Of a DNA stretch of 64,000 nucleotides, positions 21,885 through 33,900 are shown piece after piece. The stretch spans positions 496,001-560,000 of the forward strand of contig JANEZZ010002246.1 in NCBI GenBank assembly GCA_026122225.1, in the 5' to 3' direction. The stretch is from Heloderma charlesbogerti (lineage: Eukaryota > Chordata > Lepidosauria > Squamata > Helodermatidae). How positions within the stretch are numbered: position 1 is the stretch's first letter; each line of letters starts with the position of its first letter. The position numbers and the translations under genes are program-made. Below the pieces are notes generated by a model, which worked only from the letters and a program-made list of their open reading frames with translations, was not told where the DNA came from and did not search any database.

Positions 21885-22018
21885 ACCAATCTTCCCCAGC
21901 CCGGGGCCTTGCAGATGTGTTGGACTACAAGTCCCAGAATCCCCAGGCAGCATAGCTGCCTGGGGATTCTGGGACTTGTAGTCCAACACATCTGCAAGGC
22001 CCCGGGCTGGGGAAAGTT
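21885..22018. mobile_element. Near-perfect foldback MITE, 60-bp arms, 8-bp target duplication
   Basis: Arms 21892-21951 and 21955-22014 are exact reverse complements with a 3-base loop (ata). gctctaaa flanks it at 21877-21884 and 22019-22026. An 8-bp duplication of TCTA-type is characteristic of hAT-superfamily elements. Confidence 0.95.
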
Positions 22019-22155
22019 GCTCTAAACAGCTTGTGGGCTAGCTATCTGATGGACTGCCTATCTTGGCATGAATCTGCTTGGATACTGAGATCTGCAGGAG
22101 AGGCCCTTTTGTTGGGCACATGGGAAAGGGCTTTCTCCTGCGTTGCTCCCAAACT

Positions 22156-22459
22156 CTGGGTGTCTCTACATTAAAGGATATTCCACAGCCTTACCAGGGC
22201 ATTTGGCTTCCATTCCCACGGCGCGATGAGGGTGTGCTGTTTCGCACGGCAGAAGTGAAAGCGCCATTTCCCGGCAGCAGTACTGGGCTTCTGATTGTTT
22301 GTAATGGAACAGCCCCATCGACTGGCTTCCAAAAACCCACTTACCTGTGGAAGGAGCGAGAGACGTCCTGGAAGTTGATGATGTCATGTAATGGACCCCC
22401 AAACTTCTGCGAGTGGCCAATCATGAGCGCACAATAAATGCCTCGTGTAGAAACGGCCT
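22156..22459. mobile_element. Non-autonomous DNA transposon, copy 4, inside L2
   Basis: Left end gtgtctctacattaaagg and right end, inverted, gccgtttctacacgaggc. ctctgg is present on both sides of the insertion, and the L2 frame resumes there. Interior 'gttgatgatgtcatgtaatg' matches the other copies. Confidence 0.75.
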
Positions 22460-22699
22460 CTGGAACTCGTTCCCTCTGGAGTTGCGACTCGGCCCCATTC
22501 TGTCTGCGTTCAGGAAGGCAGTCAAGATGCATATTTTTAACTAGGCTTTTAAAATTGTTGTCAGGGGCTTCTTTGAGTCTGGTTTTTATTTTCTGAGCTC
22601 TCTGTAAACCGCCTGGGCTGGTTTCAGAAAGGCGGTATAGAATATTGTAGTTCTATTAATAAAAATGGCCTCACAGTGTGGTAGTGAGAAAGCCTCTTT

Positions 22700-23460
22700 T
22701 ACGGCCTAGGATGAACACCTCTTAGGACTTGACAAAAGAGTGTGAATAGCCCTACACCAGGGGACCCTAGTCTTTTTGGGCGTGTGGGAATTTGAAAAAC
22801 TGCTGTGGGCACCTCCACAAAATGGCTCCTATAGAGGATGGGGCTAGTCACATCATGGCTGCCGTAGGGGGAGAGAAATAGTGAGGCTAGAGGCTGGGAG
22901 GGAGGGGAAAATGGAAATAGTTGCTTCCTAGCTTGCCCCGTCTTCTTCTGTCCATACAGACTGCTTCCGTTTGTGCTCTCTCTGTCCCTCCACAACCAGG
23001 CTCTAGCCTCGCTCTTTCTCTCCCGCAACCCCTTTCCTCACTCTTTCTCTCCCTTCCTTGTCCCTTGACGCCTTTTTTCTCCCTTCCTAGCCTCTAGCCT
23101 CACTGTTTCTCTCCCACAACCCCTTTCCTTGCTCTTCCTCTTCCTCTCCCTTCCCCATCCCTAGTCATCTTCTTTCTCTCCCTTCCTAGCCCCTAGCCTT
23201 GTCCTTTCTCTCCTATGCACCCCTTTATCATGCTGTTACTCTCCACTCCCAGGCTCTAGCCTCGCTGTTTCTCTCCCCCTTCTTTATCTCACAAATTTCT
23301 CCCTCCTCCTAGCTTCTAGCCTCACTCTTTCTCTCCCCTCTCCCCTTTGCCTTGCTTTCAATCATATGTTGCCATGGGACCACAAAGGTTAGCTAATTGC
23401 TTCCCCATACAGGAGCATGTTGGGGAATGTTCTGGCCATATCCTCCCCTTACTTCCCAGC
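22700..23460. repeat. Pyrimidine-rich degenerate minisatellite within an unclassified repeat
   Basis: A unit near 'tctagcctcgctctttctct' recurs at about 23003, 23093, 23193, 23253 and 23313, spaced 60-100 bases apart. The flanking part begins 'cagtctttttgggcgtgtgg'-like text near 22760 and resembles an unclassified interspersed repeat. Confidence 0.6.
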
Positions 23461-25110
23461 TAGTCTGTGGAAATCCAAGTGTCTCTGACTGAGGACAGAC
23501 CGAGAGAGCCGATCCCGGGGTTCTGAAACTTCGTAGGGGGCTGGTTACCTCCCTGGATATCTGACATGGGAGCAGTGAGCATTGGCTGAGTTGGGAGTGT
23601 TTAAGCTAGGCCTCCACCTGTGCTTAAACTGGCTATTTGTAGATAAACTAAACATTACAAAACTCCAATAAGCCTCTGGTGACCTTCTAAATCAAGAGTG
23701 GGCAATCTTTTCTGCCCCGAGGGCCGCCTGTTGTGCCAGGTGGTGGGTTGGGTGCTGCACACACGCATGAACACGCATGCACACCGCTGTATTGCATTTT
23801 CGCCTTTTAACTGTTTGTAATCATTTTAGTCTTTTAGCTGTTTTAATCTTTTAACAGTTTGTAATCCACCCAGAAAACTATTTGCTATCGGGTGGATAAA
23901 AAATATAAATACATACATACAAACATACATAAAGAAAGCATGCACACTCTCCCAATCCAACATCTCGGGATGCAAGGATGGGGAGGTTGAAACATCCCCC
24001 GCTACCAACTGAGATTAGCAGGCTCCCACCCCGAGAGATGCTTCAGACTGGCCCATCAATCCTCACTTTGGGCAGGCAGAGAAAGTGCTGCTATCCCAGT
24101 GGCTATTTCCAGGGCCCTGTTTCCACGACAACGGAAGGAGAAGCGAGGAGTGGCTCACCCACATTTTCGTAGGAGCCGCTTTTGGCCCGGGCAGGGCTCC
24201 ACGAGGGTGTACATCACACCGTTCTAAGCGGCTTCACAGAACTTACTTCCGGGGGGGGGGGTTGGAGTGACCGTCATTTGAGTGGCAGGAGCTGTTCAGC
24301 CAATAAGAGAGGCTTCCCCTACCCCTCCAGGCTCCATAAGGAAAGTGTGAAGTAGTTACTTCCCCTTGTTAAGACAAGCCTCCCAACGAGCCCCAAGCCT
24401 CATTGAACATAATGGGTGTTACTTCTGAGTAGACACCCTTTGGTTTGTGCTGGGAAACACCCCTTGACCGGGGTCATGGTGAAAGGCACACCCCTGGGCG
24501 GGGCTAGCATACCCGAGGTCAGTGCAGGGGTTGGGGCACACAGCAACTATACCGGGGAGAACCCGACTTAAGGAAAAGAATCGGCCTCTAAGCAGTCTCA
24601 GGCAATCTCGGTTTTCCCTGATAAGCTCCAGGGTGGCTGTTATTGCTAACTGCTGCTTTGGATTATGTTGTATTCATTTGTGATTGCTTTAGCTGTTATT
24701 TTATTATCTCTTTATAGTTGAATGGTTTTCAACTATAGGAAGTAGGAACAAGGAAGGCAGGGACTTTTCAGTGCTGGAAAAACACAGACACACCTCACTC
24801 ACGCACCTGAACACTTGATGTTGGCAACTTGGAATTTATAATATATTACCATCCTTATCATTAACAAAAGTCCTCGCTAATAGGGGCGATGAACAAAGTT
24901 CAGTGAGACAGTTCACTTGTTGAGGTCTGGTTGCTTCCAGACTAGCCATGTTTAGGATAGAATTATCATTCTTTGTTCACTCTCTTTTTACAGAGAGCCC
25001 AGTAACATTATGGCTGATCCACTGCGTTCCAGTATTTTCCTTATTGCCTTCCCATCTTTTTCCAGACCTGATTTGTGTCAATTTCCTCCATTTGAAACAC
25101 AGCTGCAGGA
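23461..25110. other. Gene-free stretch, mostly unassigned
   Basis: 23690-23760 may be another copy of a short repeat ('gtgggcaatcttttctgccc'). 23830-23930 is a LINE tail ('ctatcgggtggataaaaaat'). A G-run lies at 24250-24260. 24400-24450 carries a MITE fragment ('tacttctgagtagacaccct'). No gene is recognised. Confidence 0.5.
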
Positions 25111-25117
25111 ACACACT

Positions 25118-25737
25118 GGCTGTCTCTACATGAGGCATTTACAGTGCACTCATGATTGGTCATTCACAGAAGTTTTGGGGTCATTTACATGACTCCGTCA
25201 ACCTCCAGGGCACATCCAGCTGTTTTTGATCTTTATCCTGCAAAAAAACACCCTGAGACAGTCCACGGTTTAAATGTAAATCCATTTCAACAGCTGTGTG
25301 TAAATGTGCAGCTATAACCACAGCCTGGGAAGAAGAAGCCATTGAGAAGAGCAGGAAAATCACATGGCATCTCCCCACCCCACCCTGCATGTCTGCCTGT
25401 TGACCTGGGCTGGGAGGAGAATTTTCTTGGCCAGGCTAGGAGAGGCTCAAAGCGAGTGCGGAGCTGGCCAGGGGAGGAAGAAGAAGATGCCCCCCCACCC
25501 CCATGTAAACAGCTGAGAGCAGTAAAGCCACCACCCCACCCCCGCGCAACTTTTCAGAGAGAAATCGTGAGCAAGAGATACTTGAATCCCTTGGGAGACC
25601 CACTGATTCACCGCTCGCTTTCCGCCCCAAGGCTGCGGAGAACTTGCCTGTGTAAAAAGCTGATCTTTATCTCACTTAGAATGCAGAAACAGAAGCCCCA
25701 GTAAATTGCAAAATAAAAAGCCTCGTGTGGTGAGCCC
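25118..25737. mobile_element. Non-autonomous DNA transposon, copy 5 (~620 bp)
   Basis: It starts ggctgtctctacatgaggca and ends 'aaaaagcctcgtgtggtgag'. The ends are approximate inverted repeats (gaggcatttac / taaaaagcctc). It is collinear with 19786-20412 and has no coding capacity. Confidence 0.8.
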
Positions 25738-26780
25738 TACTGTTCAGGTGGATAGAAAAATGCTATTGAGGCTTTTAAGGGCAACTGTGCCCTTAATTAG
25801 AAGCTTCCTCCTGCCTTTAATTGCCTTCTGTTTAGCATGGCCTGGCATTACTGATGAATTGCCCCTTAATTTTTCTTGTAGCGCTATTTTGATAAAATGG
25901 GAGGAAAGGAAAATATAAGAGGAAACCAATACTTAACAGCTCCCAAGGAGCTCAAGGAATAGGAATTTATTATTTTAGCAATTCAGGGACAATTCATAGG
26001 TAATGCTTAAGAGGATGCCATTAGCAGCAAAAGCCACAAGGAGGAAACTTCTAATTAAGACTGCAGGGGACCTTTGCTGAACAGAACTTTTTCTGGTTAA
26101 GCATTATAGAAGGATCTTGGCCATGGGAATGGGCACTGTTGGATAACATAGCACTATATTAAGTGTTGTGTGGAACCTCCATTTTAGTTCTGCTTTCAGC
26201 TGATTGTGGAAAAGCAATGCCTCAGCACCATTAAAGGCTCACAGTATGAAGCAACCCCTTAAAACATCAGCCTATTTGACCTGGCTTCTCTCTTTATTCT
26301 CCTCTGGGTTGGGAATAAAAGGTCTTACATGATTGCTGCTCTCCAATGAACCAGTTTTTTTCAGTAATTGTACTAATGCAGTCTTGGAAACTGATCTTCT
26401 TCACTCCCTAATAGCTGCCTTCAAGCCAAGGTTGTTCTGACCAGAATAACATACCAAATTTGTCAGTAGTTGTTTTTTATATTATTCTACTTGCTCAGCT
26501 TAAGAAAAAATGCTCCATAAAGAGAAGTCAGACAAAGAACAATGTTATTAAAAAGGAAAGCCAAAATAGACTACACTGTGCTATTCAGGTTTGTGCTTCA
26601 CCCAGATCTCATCTCATTAGCCATTTGGATCTAATGTTAGTGCCACTGAAAACAGAGAGACTATATTATATTTGGAGGGAGAGACTCAAATTATATTTTC
26701 TTCTGCAAACTGCCTTTGGAGACATTGTTGTATTAGGGGTGAAGCTTCTGCATATCACCTCCCCCACCAAACCCTGGAGC
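25738..26780. other. Gene-free stretch, nothing recognised
   Basis: Short frames at 26460-26861 lack domains. No repeat boundaries are visible. Confidence 0.5.
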
Positions 26781-26788
26781 CTCTACAA

Positions 26789-26915
26789 CAGCTCCCCCCA
26801 GCCTGGTGCACTCCAGATGTGTTGGACCTCAACTCCCATCAGCCCCAGCCAGGATAGCTAATGGTCAGGATTCTGGGAGCTGGAGTCCCAAGCACCTGGA
26901 AGTTGGAGAAGGCTG
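26789..26915. mobile_element. Palindromic hAT-like MITE with 8-bp target duplication
   Basis: ctctacaa flanks the element at 26781-26788 and 26916-26923. The arms 'cagcctggtgcactccagat' and the inverted 'caagcacctggaagttggag' are diverged. Confidence 0.8.
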
Positions 26916-27021
26916 CTCTACAATATAGTCGCCTTCTCCCCTGCCCCACTCGGCTGTCATAATAATGGACGTAATGCCCAGACCAGCCCTAAACATGTTG
27001 GAAACAAAAGTTAGTAATTAC

Positions 27022-27112
27022 TAGGACTGCAATCCTTACTTAGGAGTAATTCCCTTTGATATCAAGGGGACCTATTTCCAAGGAAATATAGACTATCCTA
27101 TTGAAAGCAATA
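27022..27112. repeat. Hairpin MITE, copy 3
   Basis: 'taggactgcaatccttactt' to 'ccaaggaaatatagactatc' matches the family at 14150 and 45907, shortened in the centre. Confidence 0.55.
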
Positions 27113-27739
27113 GAGAGGAAATTTTGTTCTGACGGACTTGATGAAGAGTTCTGGAGAACTCGAAAGCTTGCTGGCTATTTTGTGGCATTTTAGTTGGTGC
27201 TAATAAAGGTATTGCCCAACTGTAGATCAGGAGATTTTTCTTAGGGTCCAAAACTGCTTCTTTTGCTTGTAAAGTCCCATTTAATTCAAGGGGCATGCTC
27301 TGTCATCCTTCCTGAGCCCTCTTCTAAGCGAGCACAAAAGCCACAGACTGTAATCCATAGATTTATCCGGGTGCAGAATCTCTTCTCATTTGCAACCCAT
27401 TGCCCATGGATAAGGGTTGGTTTGCACAGGAATTATTCCTGTGCTTTGGGTTGCTAGTTAACTCTGCACGGCCCTTCATGTTCCTTACCATCTTCTGTCT
27501 ATTTAGGAGGCTGGAGATAGGTGATAGGTTTTTTTCCAGAGTTGAAAGTCCACTGAACAAGAACAAAGATCACTGCTTGTGGTGTGTACACCCATCCCAC
27601 TTTTGCCTCTGTTGAACCGTTTTTGTGTTGTTTTACCAGAAGCAACACTGGAACAAAATTAATTTATATGTCTATTATTTTGAATGACTATCTTACCTTT
27701 CTCCTAAATGTGGCATTTAAGGCAGCTTACAAAGACAAT

Positions 27740-27840
27740 GAATCATAAAATATTGTTTTTTTGTAGACTGCCCAGAGAGCTTCTGCTATGGGGCGGTATA
27801 GAAATATAAGAAATGAAATTAAATATGTGTACTGTAACAA
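27740..27840 (+). mobile_element. LINE 3' tail
   Basis: 'gactgcccagagagcttctg' followed by 'ggggcggtatagaaatataa' and an A/T-rich tail. Confidence 0.55.
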
Positions 27841-28001
27841 CAACAACATGCTGGGAAGTTGAACTGCTTTCAACTTCTCAAAAATTGATGGTGGTCTTCA
27901 ACCTTACAACAAGACACTGTTGGAAGGCAGGATTCTGATCTAGATAAGGAGATCATGGCCTGACCCAACATAGCAGTCCTTATGTTCTCTACTCTTTACA
28001 T

Positions 28002-28068
28002 CTGCCGTCCCCAACTTGGTGCCCTCCAGATGTGTTGGACTACAAAGCAGACAGGTTTGGGAAAGCTG
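28002..28068. mobile_element. Internally deleted hAT-like MITE, 67 bp, with 8-bp target duplication
   Basis: ctttacat flanks it exactly at 27994-28001 and 28069-28076. The left arm is intact ('cgtccccaacttggtgccct'), while most of the right arm is lost. Confidence 0.8.
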
Positions 28069-28076
28069 CTTTACAT

Positions 28077-28984
28077 AACCCAAGTGTTAATCAAAGGCTG
28101 AAGCAGTCTGAAAGCAAAGCGCCCCTGGATAATTTAGAACATTAGACATCTGTATTAGGTCAAGATGAGTGCACATGGTCATGATTTCAGGTGTGCAAAG
28201 GTGGTAAGAGTTCTTCATCTGGCACAAATACACATTGACCTTGGAGTTACTTGGGACACTGAGTGAAGATGTGCAGCTGAAACAACAGGGAATCTGCTGT
28301 CTGTTTTGTTGATTCTAAAAAAAATCCCATATTCAACAAGCTCTGCAACAATTTCTATGAGACTGAAAACAAGCCCTACCACCCCTGCTGTCCGACTGAG
28401 AAAGCCGTAAGGTTGATGGTGTTCAACCAAATAGCTCTATTGAAGGATGAAATGATATGCCAGGAATTAAAAGAGTAAGCTTACCCACCTGAACAACGAC
28501 TGCCAATGCTTGCCTGGCTGGAGCAAGCCTATGTTCAAAGGCGTAGGTGTAGCAGATTCTGCCACCCAGGTTGGAAAGCATTCCTTTTATATATTCCCAA
28601 GGGAAAGGCAGGACTTGGAGGACAGATGGAGGCAGGAGGTGGAGCTTCTAGCTTTAACCTCTTTTCCAATCTAGCATGCAGCTACGCTGACAAGCAGCCC
28701 ATATGCATTTTGCTTTTTGTTCCTTCAAAGCATTTTGATGCGCTCTTCTTCCAAGAAGGGAGTGAGAGGCGGAGGCAGGGTCAGCGTCAAAGGTAGGCAT
28801 GGTTGGGCACCTGCCGAGGGCCTTCACCCCGACAAGGGCCCACTTAGACGTGCTCCTCCTCTTCTTCACTGCAACCTGCTTATTCACATGCCCCTCGCTC
28901 TGGCCCAGACAATGGTGATAGGGAGCAGGAGGAAAAGGAGATGCCCCTGTATTTTTTCAGGGATAGTTGTTCTGCACCAGTGCT
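28077..28984. other. Gene-free stretch, nothing recognised
   Basis: No coding similarity or repeat family is recognised. Confidence 0.5.
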
Positions 28985-29232
28985 TCTGATGGCTGCATCC
29001 CCTTTGCCCGGCCCCAGCTTTTCTGCAGTTTCTCCCCCATTCTAAAATGCTGAAATGCTTAAGGCTTCATTATTGGCAGTAAGAGCTTCAAGCTACAATA
29101 TGCTAATATTTTTGGTATTCTGGCTCCATTCCCTTTTGCCTTTGACCTCAGCCCTGGTCAAAGCCCTTTGGCTCTCCGCCCTGCCTACTCCTGAAATGTG
29201 TCCCAAAGAACTTCTCTGAATTGGAAGATAAG
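28985..29232. repeat. Dispersed ~350-bp repeat, copy 4, inverted
   Basis: Read on the minus strand it gives 'ccaattcagagaagttcttt', then 'aggagtaggcagggcggaga' and, at the far end, 'gggggagaaactgcagaaaa'. These are the same blocks as copy 1, in order. Confidence 0.6.
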
Positions 29233-29234
29233 AA

Positions 29235-29840
29235 AATAAGAAGAGCCATGTGCGATTAGACCAAGGCCCCATCTAGTCCAGCATTCTGTTCACACAGTGG
29301 CCAACCAGCTGTCAACCAGGAAACCACAAACAGGACAGGAGTGCAACAGCACCCTCCCACCCATGTTTGCCAGCAATTGGTGTACCTAGGCACACTGCCT
29401 CTGATACTGGAAGTAGCACATGGCCATCAGGACTAGTAGCCATTGATAGCCTTCTGCTCCATGGATTTGTCTAACCCCCTTTTAAAGCCATCCAAATGTG
29501 TGGCCATCACTACATCTTGTGGTAGCGAATTCCACAGTTTAACTCTGTGCTGTGTGAAGAAGTGTTCCTTTTATCTGTCCCGAACCTCCCACCAATCAGC
29601 TTCATGAGATGATAGGTTCTAGTATTATGTGAGAGGGAGAAAAAAGTCTCCCTAGCCATATTCTCCACACCATGCATGATTTTGTAGAGCTCTATTATGT
29701 CTCCCCTTACCCTCCTTTTTTCCTGGCTAAATAATCCCAGCTGTTGTAACCTTCCCTCGTAGGGTGGATGCTCCAGCCCTTTGATAATTTTAGTTGCCCT
29801 TTTCTGGAATTCACTCAGCCATCGGGCTGAAAGACATTCT
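29235..29840 (-). mobile_element. CR1 LINE 3' end, minus strand
   Basis: The minus-strand frame reads EFQKRATKIIKGLEHPPYEG, then LGLFSQEKRRVRGDIIELYK, the CR1 ORF2 C-terminus. It ends toward 29240 with the 'tctagtccagcattctgttc' block near the 3' terminus. It differs from the CR1 at 15995, so it is another subfamily. Confidence 0.85.
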
Positions 29841-30895
29841 GCACCCCCTGTTTTACATGGATCTACAGCAGCTCCTTCCACCAGAGACCCTACCGTCACT
29901 CATAAATACCTCCTTACACCGGAGATGTCTTGCATTAGCAGGCAAAGGCATTTGAAATAAAACTCACTTGTGCACTCCGACGTTCATGCATCATTCAACC
30001 TTAACTGGGATAAGATCAGGGCTTGGCTCGTTTGCTTGAGTCATCTGTACTAGAGCTGTCTGCTTTGCAAGCAGTGGTGCAGCAGTTTTGACATGCCCTT
30101 CAGCTCTGTGTGTTTCATCAAGGCCTGATGAGGGGGTGGTGATGGTGGTAGTACATGGATGTGCCTTCCAGTGGAGCAGTAAGATGGGCTTGTGACCTTC
30201 ATGCTCTCCCAGTCCAATGATGTCATAATTCTATTGCAGAGCACGTAACAGAGTGATCTGTCATTTCTTATTCTCTGCTTCAGTTTCCTATTCCTTTTTT
30301 TAAAAGGAGTACTTATAATTTAATGCCAGCCAGTCAAGTCTTGTTACAATCCAGGGCAGTGAAGAAGGACCTCTTTGACCTCTGAATTGTCCGCTGTATC
30401 CTGTTTAAATGCCAAATATTACAGCAAAAGAAAGCAGGTGACAAAGGTGACTTTCTGGACAAGGATTCAGAGCCTGGTGGTCTATTAGCCAAGCCAAAGA
30501 GGGGGGCAGATATATTGCAAAGTTAACATATTCAATACAGTTAAGAGTTTCAAGTTCTTGTCTATTGCTGTAGAGGATATGAAAAAGGTGACTGGCTCTA
30601 ACAAAGGTCAGGCAGGAGGGAACAGGTACAATCATACAGATACTAACCCTGACTAATTTCATTAATAGTTGATATTACTCATTTATATTCATCGCTGGCT
30701 TTGTATCCTGATAGAAGAAGCACCAACCAACTCTCTCCAAACCGCAGTCACAAAGATATGCACAGCTGCAACAGTGTGTTTCCAACACAGCTATAGTGGC
30801 CACCTACCCTTGGAAAGGTCCCTTCTGCTAGGGAGTCCTACTATAAATCCTACTGTCATGTTGTTGACATAGAAAGTCACAAACCACCTTCCCCT
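29841..30895. other. Gene-free stretch, nothing recognised
   Basis: No coding similarity, no repeat boundary and no strong low-complexity run. It lies between two LINE insertions. Confidence 0.5.
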
Positions 30896-30997
30896 ATACA
30901 CACACAGTTGACCCCTGAGATCTTTGGAGGAGGCCTTATTGGTCATTCCACAATTAGTGGAACGTTGCCAGATAATATCACAAAAGCAGGCCTTCTC
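30896..30997 (+). mobile_element. Left part of an L2-like LINE split by BovB
   Basis: The last bases before BovB encode QKQAFS in the frame that continues after BovB as SVVAPTFWNTVL. The extent to the left is uncertain. Confidence 0.55.
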
Positions 30998-33900
30998 CCC
31001 CTTCATGGATCACTGCCTTGTCGTGGCGAAGGGGCTTGCGTAACTCAGTGAAGCCATAAGCTATGCCGTGCAGGGCCACCCAAGACGGACAGGTCATGGC
31101 AGAGAGTTCTGACAAAATGTGGTCCACTGGAGAAGGAAATGGCAACCCACTCCAGTATTCTTGCCAAGAAAACCCCATGGAACATATCACAAGGCTAAAA
31201 GAGATGGTGCCGGAAGATGAGCCCCTCAGGTCGGAAGGTGTCCAATATGCTACTGGGGAAGAGCACAGGGTATTTCCAAGGAGCGCCAGAAAGAGTGAAG
31301 CTGCTGGGCCAAAGCCGAAAGCACACTCAGCTGTGGATGTGTCTGGTGGTGAAAAGAAAATCCGATGCTGTAAAGAACAATATTGTTTAGGAACCTGGAA
31401 TGTCAGATCAATGAATCAAGGTAAGCTGGAGGTGGTCAAACATGAGATGGCAAGACTGAACATTGACATCTTGGGAATCAGCGAACTAAAATGGACAGGC
31501 ATGGGCGAATTTAATTCAGGTGACCATCATATCTACTATTGTGGGCAAGAATCCCTTAGAAGAAATGGAGTAGCACTCATAGTCAACAAAAGGGTGGGAA
31601 AAGCAGTACTGGGGTACAATCTTAAAAATGATAGAATGATTTCAGTACGAATCCAAGGCAAACCATTCAACATCACCGTAATTCAAGTCTATGCCCCAAC
31701 CACTGAGGCCGAAGAAGCTGAGGTTGATCGGTTCTATGAAGACCTACAACACCTTCTAGAACTAACACCAAAAAAAGATGTCCTCTTCATCATAGGGGAT
31801 TGGAATGCTAAAGTAGGAAGTCAAGAAATCACTGGGATAACAGGCAGGCATGGCCTTGGTGTACAAAATGAAGCAGGACAAAAGCTAATAGAGTTTTGCC
31901 AAGAGAACATCCTGATCATAGCAAACACTCTTTTCCAACAGCACAAGAGGCGACTCTACACATGGACGTCACCAGATGGTCAATATCGAAATCAGATTGA
32001 TTATGTCCTTTACAGCCAAAGATGGAGAAGCTCCATACAGTCAGTAAAAACAAGACCTAGAGCTGACTGTGGCTCAGATCATGAGCTGCTTCTTGCAAAA
32101 TTTCGGCTTAAATTGAAGAACGTCGGGAAAACCACTAAACCGTTCAGGTACGACCTAAATCATATCCCTGATGAATATACAGTGGAGGTGAGGAATAGAT
32201 TTCAGGGATTAGACCTGATAGACAGAGTGCCTGAGGAACTATGGACGGAGGTCCGTAACATTGTTCAGGAGGCAGCAACGAAATCCATCCCAAAGAAAAA
32301 GAAATGTAAGAAAGCAAAGTGGCTGTCTGATGAGGCTTTACAAGTAGCTCACGAAAGAAGGGAAGCGAAAAGCAAGGGAGAAAGGGGAAGATATACCCAA
32401 CTGAATGCAGAGTTCCAGAGAATAGCAAGGAGAGACAAGAAGGCCTTCTTAAATGAACAATGCAAAGAAATCGAGGAAAACAACAGAATGGGAAAGACTA
32501 GAGATCTCTTCAAGAAAATCGGAGATCTCAAGGGAACGTTTTGTGCAAAGACGGGCATGATAAAGGACAAAGAAGGCAGGGACCTAACAGAAGCAGATGA
32601 GATTAAGAAGAGGTGGCAAGAATACACAGAAGAACTATACAGGAAAGATCTGAATGTCCCTGATAGCCATGATAGTGCGGTCACTGAACTTGAGCCGGAC
32701 ATCATAGAGAGTGAAGTCAAGTGGGCCTTAGGAAGCATTAGTAACAACAAAGCTAGCGGAGATGACAGTATTCCAGCCGAGCTATTTAAAATCCTAAAAG
32801 ATGATGCTGTTAAAGTGCTGCATTCAATATGCCAACAAATCTGGAACACTCAACAGTGGCCACAAGACTGGAAAAGGTCAGTTTACATTCCAATTCCAAA
32901 GAAGGGCAACGCCAAAGAGTGTTCAAACTACCGCACAATTGCGCTCATTTCACATGCCAGCAAGGTGATGCTCAAAATCCTACAAGCTAGGCTTCAGCAG
33001 TATGCGAACCAAGAACTACCGGAAGTACAAGCTGGGTTTAGAAGAGGCAGAGGAACTAGAGATCAAATCGCCAACATTCGCTGCATCATGGAGAAAGCAA
33101 GAGAATTCCAGAAAAACGTCTATTTCTGCTTCATTGACTACGCTAAAGCCTTTGATTGTGTGGATCACAACAAACTGTGGCAAATTCTTAAAGTGATGGG
33201 AGTACCAGACCACCTTACCTGTCTCCTGAGAAACCTGTACGAGGGTCAAGAAGCAACAGTAAGAACCAGACATGGAACAACCGATTGGTTCAAAATTGGG
33301 AAAGGAGTACGACAAGGCTGCATATTGTCACCCTGCTTATTTAACTTATATGCAGAGTACATCATGAGAAATGCCGGGTTGGATGAATCAGAGGTCGGAA
33401 TTAAGATTGCTGGGAGAATTATCAACAACCTCTGATATGCAGACGATACCACCCTAATGGCAGAAAGCAAAGAGGATCTCAAGAGCCTCTTGCTGAGGGT
33501 GAAAGAGGAGAGTGCAAAAGCTGGTTTGAAACTCAACATTAAAAAAACAAAGATCATGGCATCTGGCCCCATCACTTCCTGGCATATAGAAGGGGAAGAA
33601 ATGGAAGCAGTGACAGATTTTACTTTCTTGGGCTCCAAGATCACCTCAGACGGTGACTGTAGCCATGAAATTAAAAGACGCTTGCTCCTGAGGAGGAAAG
33701 CTATGGCCAACCTAGACAGCATAGTAAGAAGCAGAGACATCACCTTGCCGACAAAGGTCCGTCTAATCAAAGCTATGGTTTTCCCAGTAGTAATGTATGG
33801 CTGTGAGAGCTGGACTATAAGGAAGGCTGAGCGCCGAAGAATTGATGCTTTTGAACTGTGGTGCTGGAGAAGACTCTTACGAGTCCCCTGGACTGCAAGG

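Larger units (their letters stand above)
21640..22665 (+). mobile_element. L2-type LINE 3' part split by two nested elements
   Basis: The reading sense continues across both inserts: VPVLKDLH before the first insert, then LRSAG..LLGTWERAFS (about 22085-22135), then WNSFPLE.. after the second (from 22460). The UTR runs to a 'cagaaaggcggtatagaata' tail. Removing 21885-22026 and 22156-22459 leaves an ordinary L2 end. Confidence 0.75.

Noticed and set aside
22970..23345. CRISPR-like or regular minisatellite array
   Set aside because: Unit spacing varies from 60 to 100 bases and units are diverged; it is pyrimidine-rich low-complexity DNA.
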